This document shows, in pieces, positions 49,668 to 57,217 of a stretch of 64,000 bases of DNA. The notes under the pieces are model-generated. The model worked only from the letters and a program-made list of their open reading frames with translations. It was not told the DNA's origin and did no database searches. The stretch comes from Azospira oryzae (GTDB lineage: Bacteria; Pseudomonadota; Gammaproteobacteria; Burkholderiales; Rhodocyclaceae): assembly GCF_004217225.1 (NCBI RefSeq), contig NZ_SHKM01000001.1:62001-126000 (forward strand), read 5' to 3'. How positions within the stretch are numbered: position 1 is the stretch's first letter; each line of letters starts with the position of its first letter. The translations under genes were made by a program, and so were the position numbers.

Positions 49668-49763
49668 ATGTGGTATTTCACCTGGATTCTCGGCCTGGGT
49701 TTCGCCGTGCTGCTGGCGGTGGTCAACGCCCTGTGGCTGGAAGCGAAGCACACGCAGGAATAG
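49668..49763 (+). CDS. cydX: Cytochrome bd small subunit CydX
   Basis: A 31-residue single-helix peptide starting MWYFTWILGLGFAVLLAVVN and ending in LEAKHTQE. The MWYFxWILG start with an acidic residue after the helix is diagnostic for CydX/YbgT, which binds CydA and stabilises the haems. Too short for most gene finders. AAAGGAG lies 8 nt before this ATG; a nearer ATG at 49663 is in another frame and gives no CydX match. Terminator follows at 49793. Confidence 0.92.
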   Translation: MWYFTWILGLGFAVLLAVVNALWLEAKHTQE

Positions 49764-49792
49764 CGCTCGTTCCCTCCCTGGAACGAATTTCA

Positions 49793-49819
49793 CCGGGCCC
49801 TCGGGCCCGGCTTTTTTTT
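49793..49819 (+). terminator. Rho-independent terminator after cydX
   Basis: CCGGGCCC-TC-GGGCCCGG stem followed by C and a run of eight T, ending the cydPABX transcript. Confidence 0.9.
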
Positions 49820-49861
49820 ATGGGAGTGCGGCGGCGGCCGATGCGGGGCCGCCGTTCCGGG

Positions 49862-52075
49862 TCAGCCGCCGGCCGCCACCTTGGCCCGGGCGGCGTGCAC
49901 CTTCTTGTAGCTGTCGATCAGCCGCTGGTGCCGGTCCAGCCCTTCCAGCTTCATGCTGGTCGGGGTCAGGCCGTGGAAACGCAGGGTGCCCTGCACCGAG
50001 CCGATCACCGCGTCCATGCGCTCGTTGCCGAACATGCGGCGGAAGTTGGCTTCGTAGTCGGCCAGGTCCAGGTCCCCACCTTCATCCTTGTCCAGCACCA
50101 CTTCCAGCACCACGTTCATGGCCTGGTAGAAGAGGCCCCGGTCCACGGTGTTCTCGTTGAACTGCAGGAAGGCGCCCACCAGGTCATGGGCCTCCGCCAG
50201 CTGCCCCAGGGCCAGATGGATCAGCAGCTTCAGTTCCAGGATGGTCAGCTGGCCCCACACCGTGTTCTCGTCGAATTCGACGCCGATGAGGCCGATGATG
50301 TCGGTGTAGTCGTCCAGCTCGCTCTCTTCCAGCCGTTGCAGCAGGGCGGCCAGCTGCTTGTCGCTCAAGCGGTGCAGGTTGAGGATGTCCTCGCGGAAGG
50401 CCAGGGCCTTGTTGGTGTTGTCCCAGATCAGGTCTTCCACCCCGTAGATTTCCGAGTAGCCGGGCACCAGGATGCGGCAAGCGGTGACACCTAACTGGTC
50501 GTACACCGCCAGGTAGGCCTCCTTGCCCATCTCTTCGAGAATGCCGAACAGGGTGGCCGCTTCATGGGCATTGGATTCTTCGCCGTGGCCGGAGAAGTCC
50601 CACTCGACGAAATCGTAGTCGGCCTTGGCGCTGAAGAAGCGCCAGGAGACCACGCCGCTGGAGTCGATGAAGTGGTCCACGAAGTTGTTGGGCTCGGTCA
50701 CCGCCTGGCTTTCGAAGGTGGGCCGGGGCAGGTCGTTGAGGCCCTCGAAGCTGCGGCCCTGCAGCAGCTCGGTGAGGCTGCGCTCCAGGGCCACTTCCAT
50801 GCTGGGATGGGCGCCGAAGGAGGCGAAGACGCCGCCGGTGCGGGGGTTCATCAGGGTGACGCACATCACCGGGAACTGGCCGCCGAGGGAAGCGTCCTTC
50901 ACCAGCACGGGGAAGCCCTGTTCTTCCAGGCCCCGGATGCCGGCGACGATGCCGGGATACTTGGCCAGGACTTCCGCAGGCACGTCGGGCAGGGCGATTT
51001 CGCCTTCGAGGATTTCCCGCTTCACCGCCCGTTCGAAAATCTCCGACAGGCACTGCACCTGGGCTTCGGCCAGGGTGTTGCCGGCACTCATGCCGTTGCT
51101 GAGGTAGAGGTTGTCGATGAGGTTGGAGGGGAAGTACACCACCTCGCCGTCGGACTGGCGCACGAAGGGCAGGCAGCAGATGCCCCGGGCCACGTTGCCG
51201 GAGTTGGTGTCAATGAGGTGGGAGCCCCGCAGTTCGCCGTCCGGGTTGTAAATCTCCAGGCAGTACTCGTCGAGGATTTCCTTGGGCAGGGCGTCCTTCT
51301 TGCCGGGCTTGAACCAGCGCTCGTTGGGGTAGTGCACGAAGGGGGCGTTGGCGATCTCTTCGCCCCAGTACTGGTGGGTGTAGAAGTGGTTGCAGCTCAG
51401 GCGCTCGATGTACTCGCCCAGGGCCGAAGCCAGGGCGCTTTCCTTGCTGGCGCCCTTGCCGTTGGTGAAGCACATGGAGGAATGGGCGTCGCGGATGTGC
51501 AGGGACCACACATTGGGCACCAGATTGCGCCAGGAGGCGATCTCGATCTTGATGCCCAGGCCCGCCAGGAAGGCGGACATGTTGGCGATGGTCTGCTCCA
51601 GGGGCAGGTCCTTGCCCGGGATGTAGGTCTGGTGGCCGGCATCGGGTTTGACGGTGAGCAGGGCCTGGGCGTCGGCGTCCAGGTTTTCCACTTCCTCGAT
51701 GATGAACTCGGGGCCGGTCTGCACCACCTTCTTCACCGTGCAGCGCTCGATGGAGCGCAGGATGCCCAGGCGGTCCTTCTCGGAAATGTCCGCTGGCAGC
51801 TCGACCTGGATCTTGAAGGTCTGCTGGTAGCGGTTTTCCGGATCGACGATGTTGTTCTGGGAGAGGCGGATGTTCTCCGTGGGAATGCCGCGGGTCTCGC
51901 AGTACAGCTTGACGAAGTAGGCCGCACAGAGGGCCGAGGAGGCCAGGAAATAGTCGAAGGGCCCCGGCGCCGAGCCGTCGCCCTTGTAGCGGATGGGCTG
52001 GTCGGCGATGACCGTGAAGTCGTCGAACTTGGCCTCCAGGCGCAGCTTGTCGAGAAAATTGACCTTGATTTCCAT
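49862..52075 (-). CDS. OsmC-YcaO fusion protein
   Basis: A 737-residue protein starting MEIKVNFLDKLRLEAKFDDF. Residues ~1-140 form an OsmC-like domain (QPIRYKGDGSAPGPFDYFLA, with Cys residues at SSALCAAYF and KLYCETRG). Residues ~165-560 form a YcaO domain with the ATP/Mg motifs SALASALGEYIERLSC and EAQVQCLSEIFERAVKREIL, and SFGAHPSMEVALERSLTELL. A helical C-terminal part (~580-735) follows. YcaO enzymes activate amide backbones with ATP; Escherichia coli YcaO aids beta-methylthiolation of ribosomal protein S12. No RiPP precursor or cyclodehydratase partner is adjacent. Transcribed toward cydX. Confidence 0.9.
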   Translation of the reverse strand: MEIKVNFLDKLRLEAKFDDFTVIADQPIRYKGDGSAPGPFDYFLASSALCAAYFVKLYCETRGIPTENIRLSQNNIVDPENRYQQTFKIQVELPADISEKDRLGILRSIERCTVKKVVQTGPEFIIEEVENLDADAQALLTVKPDAGHQTYIPGKDLPLEQTIANMSAFLAGLGIKIEIASWRNLVPNVWSLHIRDAHSSMCFTNGKGASKESALASALGEYIERLSCNHFYTHQYWGEEIANAPFVHYPNERWFKPGKKDALPKEILDEYCLEIYNPDGELRGSHLIDTNSGNVARGICCLPFVRQSDGEVVYFPSNLIDNLYLSNGMSAGNTLAEAQVQCLSEIFERAVKREILEGEIALPDVPAEVLAKYPGIVAGIRGLEEQGFPVLVKDASLGGQFPVMCVTLMNPRTGGVFASFGAHPSMEVALERSLTELLQGRSFEGLNDLPRPTFESQAVTEPNNFVDHFIDSSGVVSWRFFSAKADYDFVEWDFSGHGEESNAHEAATLFGILEEMGKEAYLAVYDQLGVTACRILVPGYSEIYGVEDLIWDNTNKALAFREDILNLHRLSDKQLAALLQRLEESELDDYTDIIGLIGVEFDENTVWGQLTILELKLLIHLALGQLAEAHDLVGAFLQFNENTVDRGLFYQAMNVVLEVVLDKDEGGDLDLADYEANFRRMFGNERMDAVIGSVQGTLRFHGLTPTSMKLEGLDRHQRLIDSYKKVHAARAKVAAGG

Positions 52076-52200
52076 GGCGAATCCAAAAATGTGTGCAGAC
52101 GAATAAAGCGAAGCGGCCGCCATTATCCGGGTTTCCCGGGGAAAGCCCTATTCCTCGGCCAGCCCCCTGGCCTCGGCGGAGGCTCGGCAAAAGCCCGGCG

Positions 52201-52226
52201 AAAAAAAACGCAGCCCGAAGGCTGCG
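52201..52226 (-). terminator. Rho-independent terminator of the btuB-cobN operon
   Basis: On the minus strand, CGCAGCC-TTCG-GGCTGCG (stable UUCG tetraloop) followed by eight T. A second hairpin, CCGGGGTGA / TCACCCCGG (52235-52260), lies just ahead of it. Confidence 0.93.
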
Positions 52227-52287
52227 CGCAAACGCCGGGGTGACAGCAGGATCACCCCGGAGGGGGACGGTCCGGCCTAAGCCGTGC

Positions 52288-55200
52288 TCATGGCCGGCGC
52301 CGGGCGCGCCAGGCGAAGCCGAGCAGCACCAGGGCCCCCAGGCCGGCCAGGGCCCAGTGGGTGACGGCCGGCGGCAGGGGGCTGTTGGCGGATTTGCTTT
52401 CCTGCACCGCGTAGCCTTGCACCGGCTCGCCGGCCTGGGCGGGCGGCGTCGGCCTGGGGGCCGGGGGCGGTGCCGCCTTGGCCTGGGCCGGCTGGGCCGC
52501 AGCCTTGGCGCCGGGGGGCGGTGCGGCCTGGGCGGCTATGCTTGCGGCGGCCGGCAGGGCGCTGCTGCGGCCGGGGGCGCGGGCGCCGTTGCCCGGGGCA
52601 GGCTGGCTGCGGGCCTCGGCCATGTCCCGGGCGTCCTGGGCCTGGGCCAGGGCGGTGACCTCGGCGCTGCTGCAGCTGTTGGCATTGCAGGCGACGCCCG
52701 CTTCGGCGATGACTTCCCGGTTCACCTGTTCCAGATGGGCCTTCACCCGGGGGTCGGCCTGCCAGTAGCCCTTGTTGATGGCTACCAGCATCTTGTCCAC
52801 CACCGCCTGGTAGGCCCGCAGGTTCTTCGCTTCCCGGAACTTGTCCCTGACGCCCAGCCGGTTGCGGTCGGCCACGTAGGTCTCGTACATCTCCTGCCAC
52901 TTGGCCCCGTCCACCGCCTCCGGCACGGTGACCTGCCAGCCCCACAGGTGCTCGGTCACCTTCATGACGAAGCGGGCGCCGGCATAGCCTTCCTTGAGCA
53001 TGGCCTTGACCCATTCCGGGTTGGTGTAGCGGGTCCGCATTTCCCGGCCCATGAACTTGTCCAGGGTCTCGTGCTTGCCGCCCTTGCCGTCGGCCAGGTT
53101 GAGCACCAGGGTTTCCGGCGACTTGCCGTTCACCTGGCGGATGGCCATGGCCGTGGCGCCCAGGTACTGGAACACGTCGTCGTTATCCAGGGTGCCGTAG
53201 AGGTTGGAGGAGCGGGAGTGGATGGCCGCCTTGGCATCCTTCAGGGCCATCTTGAAGATGTCCACCGCCAGGGCCGCGCCGCCGGGGCGGTCGCCCCAGT
53301 AGCCCTGGCCGAAGAGATGGCCGACCCGGTTGAAGTACACGTCGGCCACCTGGCTTTCCTTATCCCAGGTGTTGGCGGCCTGGACCACGTTGTCCACCCC
53401 GGTGCCGTAGGCGCCGGAAGGTTCGGTGAACACCCGCACCGCCGCCAGGCGTGCCGCCTCGGCCGGGGCGATGCCCCGCTGCTCCAGGGCCTGGCGGGTC
53501 TTGCCCACATTGGCGCGGATGGGGTTGTCGTCCTCCTCCAGGTCCTTCACCTTGGAAACGGCCTCGTCCACCAGCAGCATCAGGGTCGGCAGGGCGTCCC
53601 GGTAGAGACCCGAGGGCACCACGGTGACGTCCACCCGGGGCCGGCCCAGGTCGTGGCGGGGAATGATCTCCAGGCCGCTGACCCGGCCCCGTTCGTCCCA
53701 TTGGGGCTTCACTCCCAGCAGGGCGAGGATTTCCGCCTCGGTGACGCCCTCGTGGCGCATGGCCTCGGTGCTCCACAGGTTGAACACCACCCGGTCCGGG
53801 TACTGGCCGTGGCGCTGCCGGTAGTCGGCGACGAACTTCTCGGCCAAGAGGCGGCCCTGTTCCCAGGTGCCCGGAGTGGGCAGGCGGGAGGGGTCGAAGC
53901 CGTAGAGGTTGCGCCCGGTGGGCAGGGAGTCCGGATTGCGGATCGGGTCGTTGCCCGGGCCGGCGGCTACGTAGCGCCCGGCCAGCCCCGCCTCCAGGGC
54001 GTCCAGCTCGGCCTTGCCGCTGGCTTCCATATTGGCCATCAGGGCTTCCAGGCGGCGCTGGTATTCGGCCGGGGCCAGCTTGCCGGCCAGGGCCAGGATG
54101 GCCTCGGCGGTGCTGCGCTGCATCTCCCTGGGCGGAGCGATGCCGAAGGTGTGCAGGCCGTAGGGGGCCTGGTGTTCGCTCACTTCCTTCAGGTAGTGCT
54201 CCAGTTCCTCCACCTCCTCGCCGTTGGCCAGGGTGTCCTTGCCGATGTCCTTGAGCACGCCCAGCTTGCGGGCCTGGGCGTTGATCTCGCCGAGGGCGGC
54301 CGCGGCGGCGGATTCGCTCTTCTGGGCTGCCACCACGTAGTCGTCGATGAGGCCCCGCAGCTTGACCAGCTCCAGGTTGAGACTGGCCCTGTCGAAGGGG
54401 GGCGTCATGTGGGAGATGATGGTGGCCATGCCGCGCCGCTTGGCCTGCAGGGCCTCGCCGATGTCGTCCACGATGTAGGGGTAGAGCTGGGGCACGTCGC
54501 CCACCATGGCCTCCCCCGGATCGGCGGCGGTGAAGCCCACCTCCTTGCCGGAGAGCCATTCATGGGTGGCGTGGGTGCCCACATGCACCATGGCATGGGC
54601 CTGGTAGCCCTTCTGCAGCCACAGGTAGAAGGCCAGATACTGGTGGTGGGGCGGCAGGGCCACGTCGTGGTACATCTTCTTGATATCGCCCTCCCAGCCC
54701 CGGGAAGGCTGGGGCGCGAAGACCAGATTGCCGTAGCGCTGGGCGGGGAAGACGAAGTGGGGCTTGCCCTTGCTGTCCTTCCACAACATCACCCTGGAGT
54801 TTTCCGGCTCGCCCCAGGCCTGGACCATGGCGCGGCGCAGCTTTTCCGGCTGGCGGTCGAACCATTTGCGGTAGTCGCTCACCGGCAGCAGCATGGCGTG
54901 ACCGCTGCGCACCATTTTTTCCAGGGCGCCGGGGGCCCAGTTGCCGATGTTGGTGCCGTGTTCCCGCAGGGCGTCGAACAGGGCTTCTTCCGTGGCCGGG
55001 CGGCCCTGGGCGTTGTAGCCGGCCTGCTCCAGGCGGGAGAGGATCTGCCACAAGGAGCGGGGCAAAACGTTGAGATAGGAGGCGCCGATGTTCTCCTTGC
55101 CCGGCGGATAGTTGTAGTAGATCACCGCCACCCGCTTGTTGGTGTTGAGCTCGTAGCGCAGTTCCACCCACTTCTTCACCCGGTCCGCCAGGCGCTCGAT

Positions 55201-56292
55201 GCGCTCGGGAATGGGGGCCTCCACCACGTATTCCAGGCCGGTGCGGGGATCGGTCAGACGCTCCTTGGAAGCCACCACGGTGGGAGCCACGGCGCCGGCG
55301 AATTCGGCGCCGGCGATCTGCCAGGCCCGCTCGTTGAGGCTCAGGCCCATGGGCGAATCCTCCCATTCCTGGCGGCTCTGGTTGAAGAGGGAGAGGGCAT
55401 TGACCACGGGTACGTCCAGGGCCTGCATGAGCGGGACGGTCTTCTCCGGCACGTTGCCCATCTTCAGGGCCAGGCCCACCAGGGCCGCCACCCGGGCCTT
55501 GCCCCTGGGGTCGATGAAGTACTGTTTGACGGCATTTTCGGAAGGAAAGCCGAAGGCCGGGGCGACGTTGAAGCCCCGCCGCTCCAGGCTTTCCACCATG
55601 GCTTCGAGCAGGGCCGAGCGGCCGGCCTGGGCCGTGACCCGGTTGAAGACGATGCCCACCCAGACCCGCTCGGCGGCGCCGGGGCGCTGCCGCAGGTAGT
55701 CCGCCGCGTAGTCTTCGAAGCGGCTAAAGAGCTGGCCGCTGCGGGGATTCCACAGGGCCACGGCGGGGAAGGGGCGGGGCGGCGGAGCCGCCAGGGGCAG
55801 GCCGAATTCCCGGGCCAGGGCCAGGCGCAGCATGGCGGCGTAGTTGTCCACGCCGCCGGCCTGGGCGTAGGCCCGCAGTTCCTCGTTGCGGCTCAGGCCC
55901 GCATCCCGTTCACCTTCCTCGAAGGGCGAGCCGACGGCGTAGGCCTTGGCGCCGCGCCGGTTGATTTCGGCCACGGCGGGAGCAATCTGCTTCGCCAGGT
56001 CCCGGCCCATGTTGTAGATCAGGGCCAGGTCGGCTTTGGCCAGGGCTTCCAGGTCCGCCGGGCTGGGCTGGGAGGAGGAGGCGATGTGGAAGCGCACCTG
56101 CTGCAGGGCCGGCTCCCGCTGCAGCTGCTGCACCGCATTGACCGCCGTCAGGGTGGCCGGGTCGCCGGGGAACAGCACCAATGACAGGGGCCGGGCCTGG
56201 GCGGCCAGGCCCAGGAGCAGCAGGGCCAGGCCCAGGAAGAGGTGCCGGAGGTGGAACAGGATCGGGCGCCTGCCCTCAGTCGGCCGGTACAT
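52288..56292 (-). CDS. cobN: Exported, membrane-anchored CobN-type chelatase
   Basis: A 1,334-residue member of the CobN/Mg-chelatase H family. It differs from standard CobN by a signal peptide (LFLGLALLLLGLAAQARP, ~17-34) and a C-terminal Pro/Ala-rich linker (~1250-1300) plus anchor helix (HWALAGLGALVLLGFAWRAR), placing the body in the periplasm. Family core: AMVHVGTHATHEWLSGKEVG, GDVPQLYPYIVDDIGEALQA, VVFNLWSTEAMRHEGV and VDNVVQAANTWDKESQVADV. A Cys pair occurs in GVACNANSCSSAE. No ChlI/ChlD or CobS/CobT partner genes are near. The locus suggests metal insertion into, or removal from, an imported tetrapyrrole. ATG at 56292 has AGGA upstream; overlaps the DUF2149 gene by 17 nt. Confidence 0.9.
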   Translation of the reverse strand: MYRPTEGRRPILFHLRHLFLGLALLLLGLAAQARPLSLVLFPGDPATLTAVNAVQQLQREPALQQVRFHIASSSQPSPADLEALAKADLALIYNMGRDLAKQIAPAVAEINRRGAKAYAVGSPFEEGERDAGLSRNEELRAYAQAGGVDNYAAMLRLALAREFGLPLAAPPPRPFPAVALWNPRSGQLFSRFEDYAADYLRQRPGAAERVWVGIVFNRVTAQAGRSALLEAMVESLERRGFNVAPAFGFPSENAVKQYFIDPRGKARVAALVGLALKMGNVPEKTVPLMQALDVPVVNALSLFNQSRQEWEDSPMGLSLNERAWQIAGAEFAGAVAPTVVASKERLTDPRTGLEYVVEAPIPERIERLADRVKKWVELRYELNTNKRVAVIYYNYPPGKENIGASYLNVLPRSLWQILSRLEQAGYNAQGRPATEEALFDALREHGTNIGNWAPGALEKMVRSGHAMLLPVSDYRKWFDRQPEKLRRAMVQAWGEPENSRVMLWKDSKGKPHFVFPAQRYGNLVFAPQPSRGWEGDIKKMYHDVALPPHHQYLAFYLWLQKGYQAHAMVHVGTHATHEWLSGKEVGFTAADPGEAMVGDVPQLYPYIVDDIGEALQAKRRGMATIISHMTPPFDRASLNLELVKLRGLIDDYVVAAQKSESAAAAALGEINAQARKLGVLKDIGKDTLANGEEVEELEHYLKEVSEHQAPYGLHTFGIAPPREMQRSTAEAILALAGKLAPAEYQRRLEALMANMEASGKAELDALEAGLAGRYVAAGPGNDPIRNPDSLPTGRNLYGFDPSRLPTPGTWEQGRLLAEKFVADYRQRHGQYPDRVVFNLWSTEAMRHEGVTEAEILALLGVKPQWDERGRVSGLEIIPRHDLGRPRVDVTVVPSGLYRDALPTLMLLVDEAVSKVKDLEEDDNPIRANVGKTRQALEQRGIAPAEAARLAAVRVFTEPSGAYGTGVDNVVQAANTWDKESQVADVYFNRVGHLFGQGYWGDRPGGAALAVDIFKMALKDAKAAIHSRSSNLYGTLDNDDVFQYLGATAMAIRQVNGKSPETLVLNLADGKGGKHETLDKFMGREMRTRYTNPEWVKAMLKEGYAGARFVMKVTEHLWGWQVTVPEAVDGAKWQEMYETYVADRNRLGVRDKFREAKNLRAYQAVVDKMLVAINKGYWQADPRVKAHLEQVNREVIAEAGVACNANSCSSAEVTALAQAQDARDMAEARSQPAPGNGARAPGRSSALPAAASIAAQAAPPPGAKAAAQPAQAKAAPPPAPRPTPPAQAGEPVQGYAVQESKSANSPLPPAVTHWALAGLGALVLLGFAWRARRRP

Positions 56293-56617
56293 AGACGATC
56301 CTCCCGTCGGGCAGCTTGTAGGCGGTGCCGAGGCGTTCGCCCCGGCCCGAGAGTTTCTGGTCGGTGACCTTGGCGGCTTTGATCTCGTTGCCCTTCTTGG
56401 TGATGATCTCCATCTCGCCGTTGGCGTTCTTCTTCACCATGGTCACTTCGGAGCTGGGGTCCAGCAGGTCCATCATGTTGTAGGCCATGAACAGGGCGAT
56501 CATCATGGAGACGATGAAGACGATGCTGGCGTCGAAGAGGTTGGCGACCCCGGCGATGGGGTCTTCCAGGGCCTCGCCGTCCAGGGAGAAGCGCCTACGC
56601 CGCTGCAGCAATCGCAT
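56276..56617 (-). CDS. DUF2149 family membrane protein (ExbD-like topology)
   Basis: A 113-residue protein with a short basic cytosolic N-terminus (MRLLQRRRRFSLDGEALEDP), one helix (~28-50, FDASIVFIVSMMIALFMAYN) that begins with an Asp, and a ~60-residue periplasmic part ending GTAYKLPDGRIVYVPAD. DUF2149 proteins are typically encoded next to MotA/TolQ/ExbB-like genes and CobN-like chelatases. The one-helix-with-Asp layout is like ExbD/TolR, so I infer it pairs with the channel protein encoded upstream. Overlaps both neighbours (23 and 17 nt). Confidence 0.87.
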   Translation of the reverse strand: MRLLQRRRRFSLDGEALEDPIAGVANLFDASIVFIVSMMIALFMAYNMMDLLDPSSEVTMVKKNANGEMEIITKKGNEIKAAKVTDQKLSGRGERLGTAYKLPDGRIVYVPAD

Positions 56618-57203
56618 CGTCGGCCTCCGTCTGCAGGTGATGGGGGAGGGCCTGGCCGCTTTCCGCCAGGGTCAGTTCGGCGGCGTGGGCCATTTCCCGC
56701 ACGTCGGCCCGCACCCAGCGTTCCCGGGAGAGGGCCAGCAGATAGGCGAGGACCCCGGCGCCCAGGCCGGCCACGGTGGCGGTGAAGGCGGTGACCATGC
56801 TGCCGGCCATCTTGGGGATGTTGCCTTCGGCCAGGGCGGCCAGGGAAATGCCCATGGGGATGAGGGTGCCCATGAGGCCCAGGGCCGGCCCCACCTTGAT
56901 GACGAAGCGGATGCGGTCCAGGCGCCGCGACAGTTCCAGCTCCTCGGCCTGCAGCAGCCGTTCCACCTCGATTTCCAGGCGGCGCGGATAGCCCTTCAGG
57001 CGGTGCCGCAGCTGGCCCAGGCGCAGCTTGAAGCTTTCCACCTCCGGCAGATGGCCGCGGCGCCGCTGCCAGGCGTCGAACAGGGTGATGCCCAGCTGCA
57101 GGGGCACGTAGGCCACCAGCAGGGCGCAGCCGCCGATCACCGGCAGGTAGAGGGCGGTGGAGACTTGGTAGAGCAGTTGCTCGATGAGGGTAACGATTTC
57201 CAT
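56595..57203 (-). CDS. MotA/TolQ/ExbB-family proton channel protein
   Basis: A 202-residue inner-membrane protein. TM1 (~12-38) is followed by a basic cytosolic loop (RLGQLRHRLKGYPRRLEIEV). The conserved channel block lies in the last two helices: IRFVIKVGPALGLMGTLIPM, then AGSMVTAFTATVAGLGAGVL, with the family's Gly/Pro and Thr residues. The start is the ATG at 57203 with GGGAG upstream, 14 nt after the receptor stop. Likely works with the DUF2149 protein as a dedicated energy-coupling pair for this operon. Confidence 0.9.
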   Translation of the reverse strand: MEIVTLIEQLLYQVSTALYLPVIGGCALLVAYVPLQLGITLFDAWQRRRGHLPEVESFKLRLGQLRHRLKGYPRRLEIEVERLLQAEELELSRRLDRIRFVIKVGPALGLMGTLIPMGISLAALAEGNIPKMAGSMVTAFTATVAGLGAGVLAYLLALSRERWVRADVREMAHAAELTLAESGQALPHHLQTEADDAIAAAA

Positions 57204-57217
57204 GATGGCTCCCAGGG

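Noticed and set aside
52093-56184. A 1,363-codon open frame opposite cobN, and similar long frames opposite the EAL, kinase and nrdA genes
   Set aside because: High GC with G/C at third positions leaves antisense frames open. The products are His/Gly/Gln-rich without domains, while the opposite strand encodes full conserved proteins.
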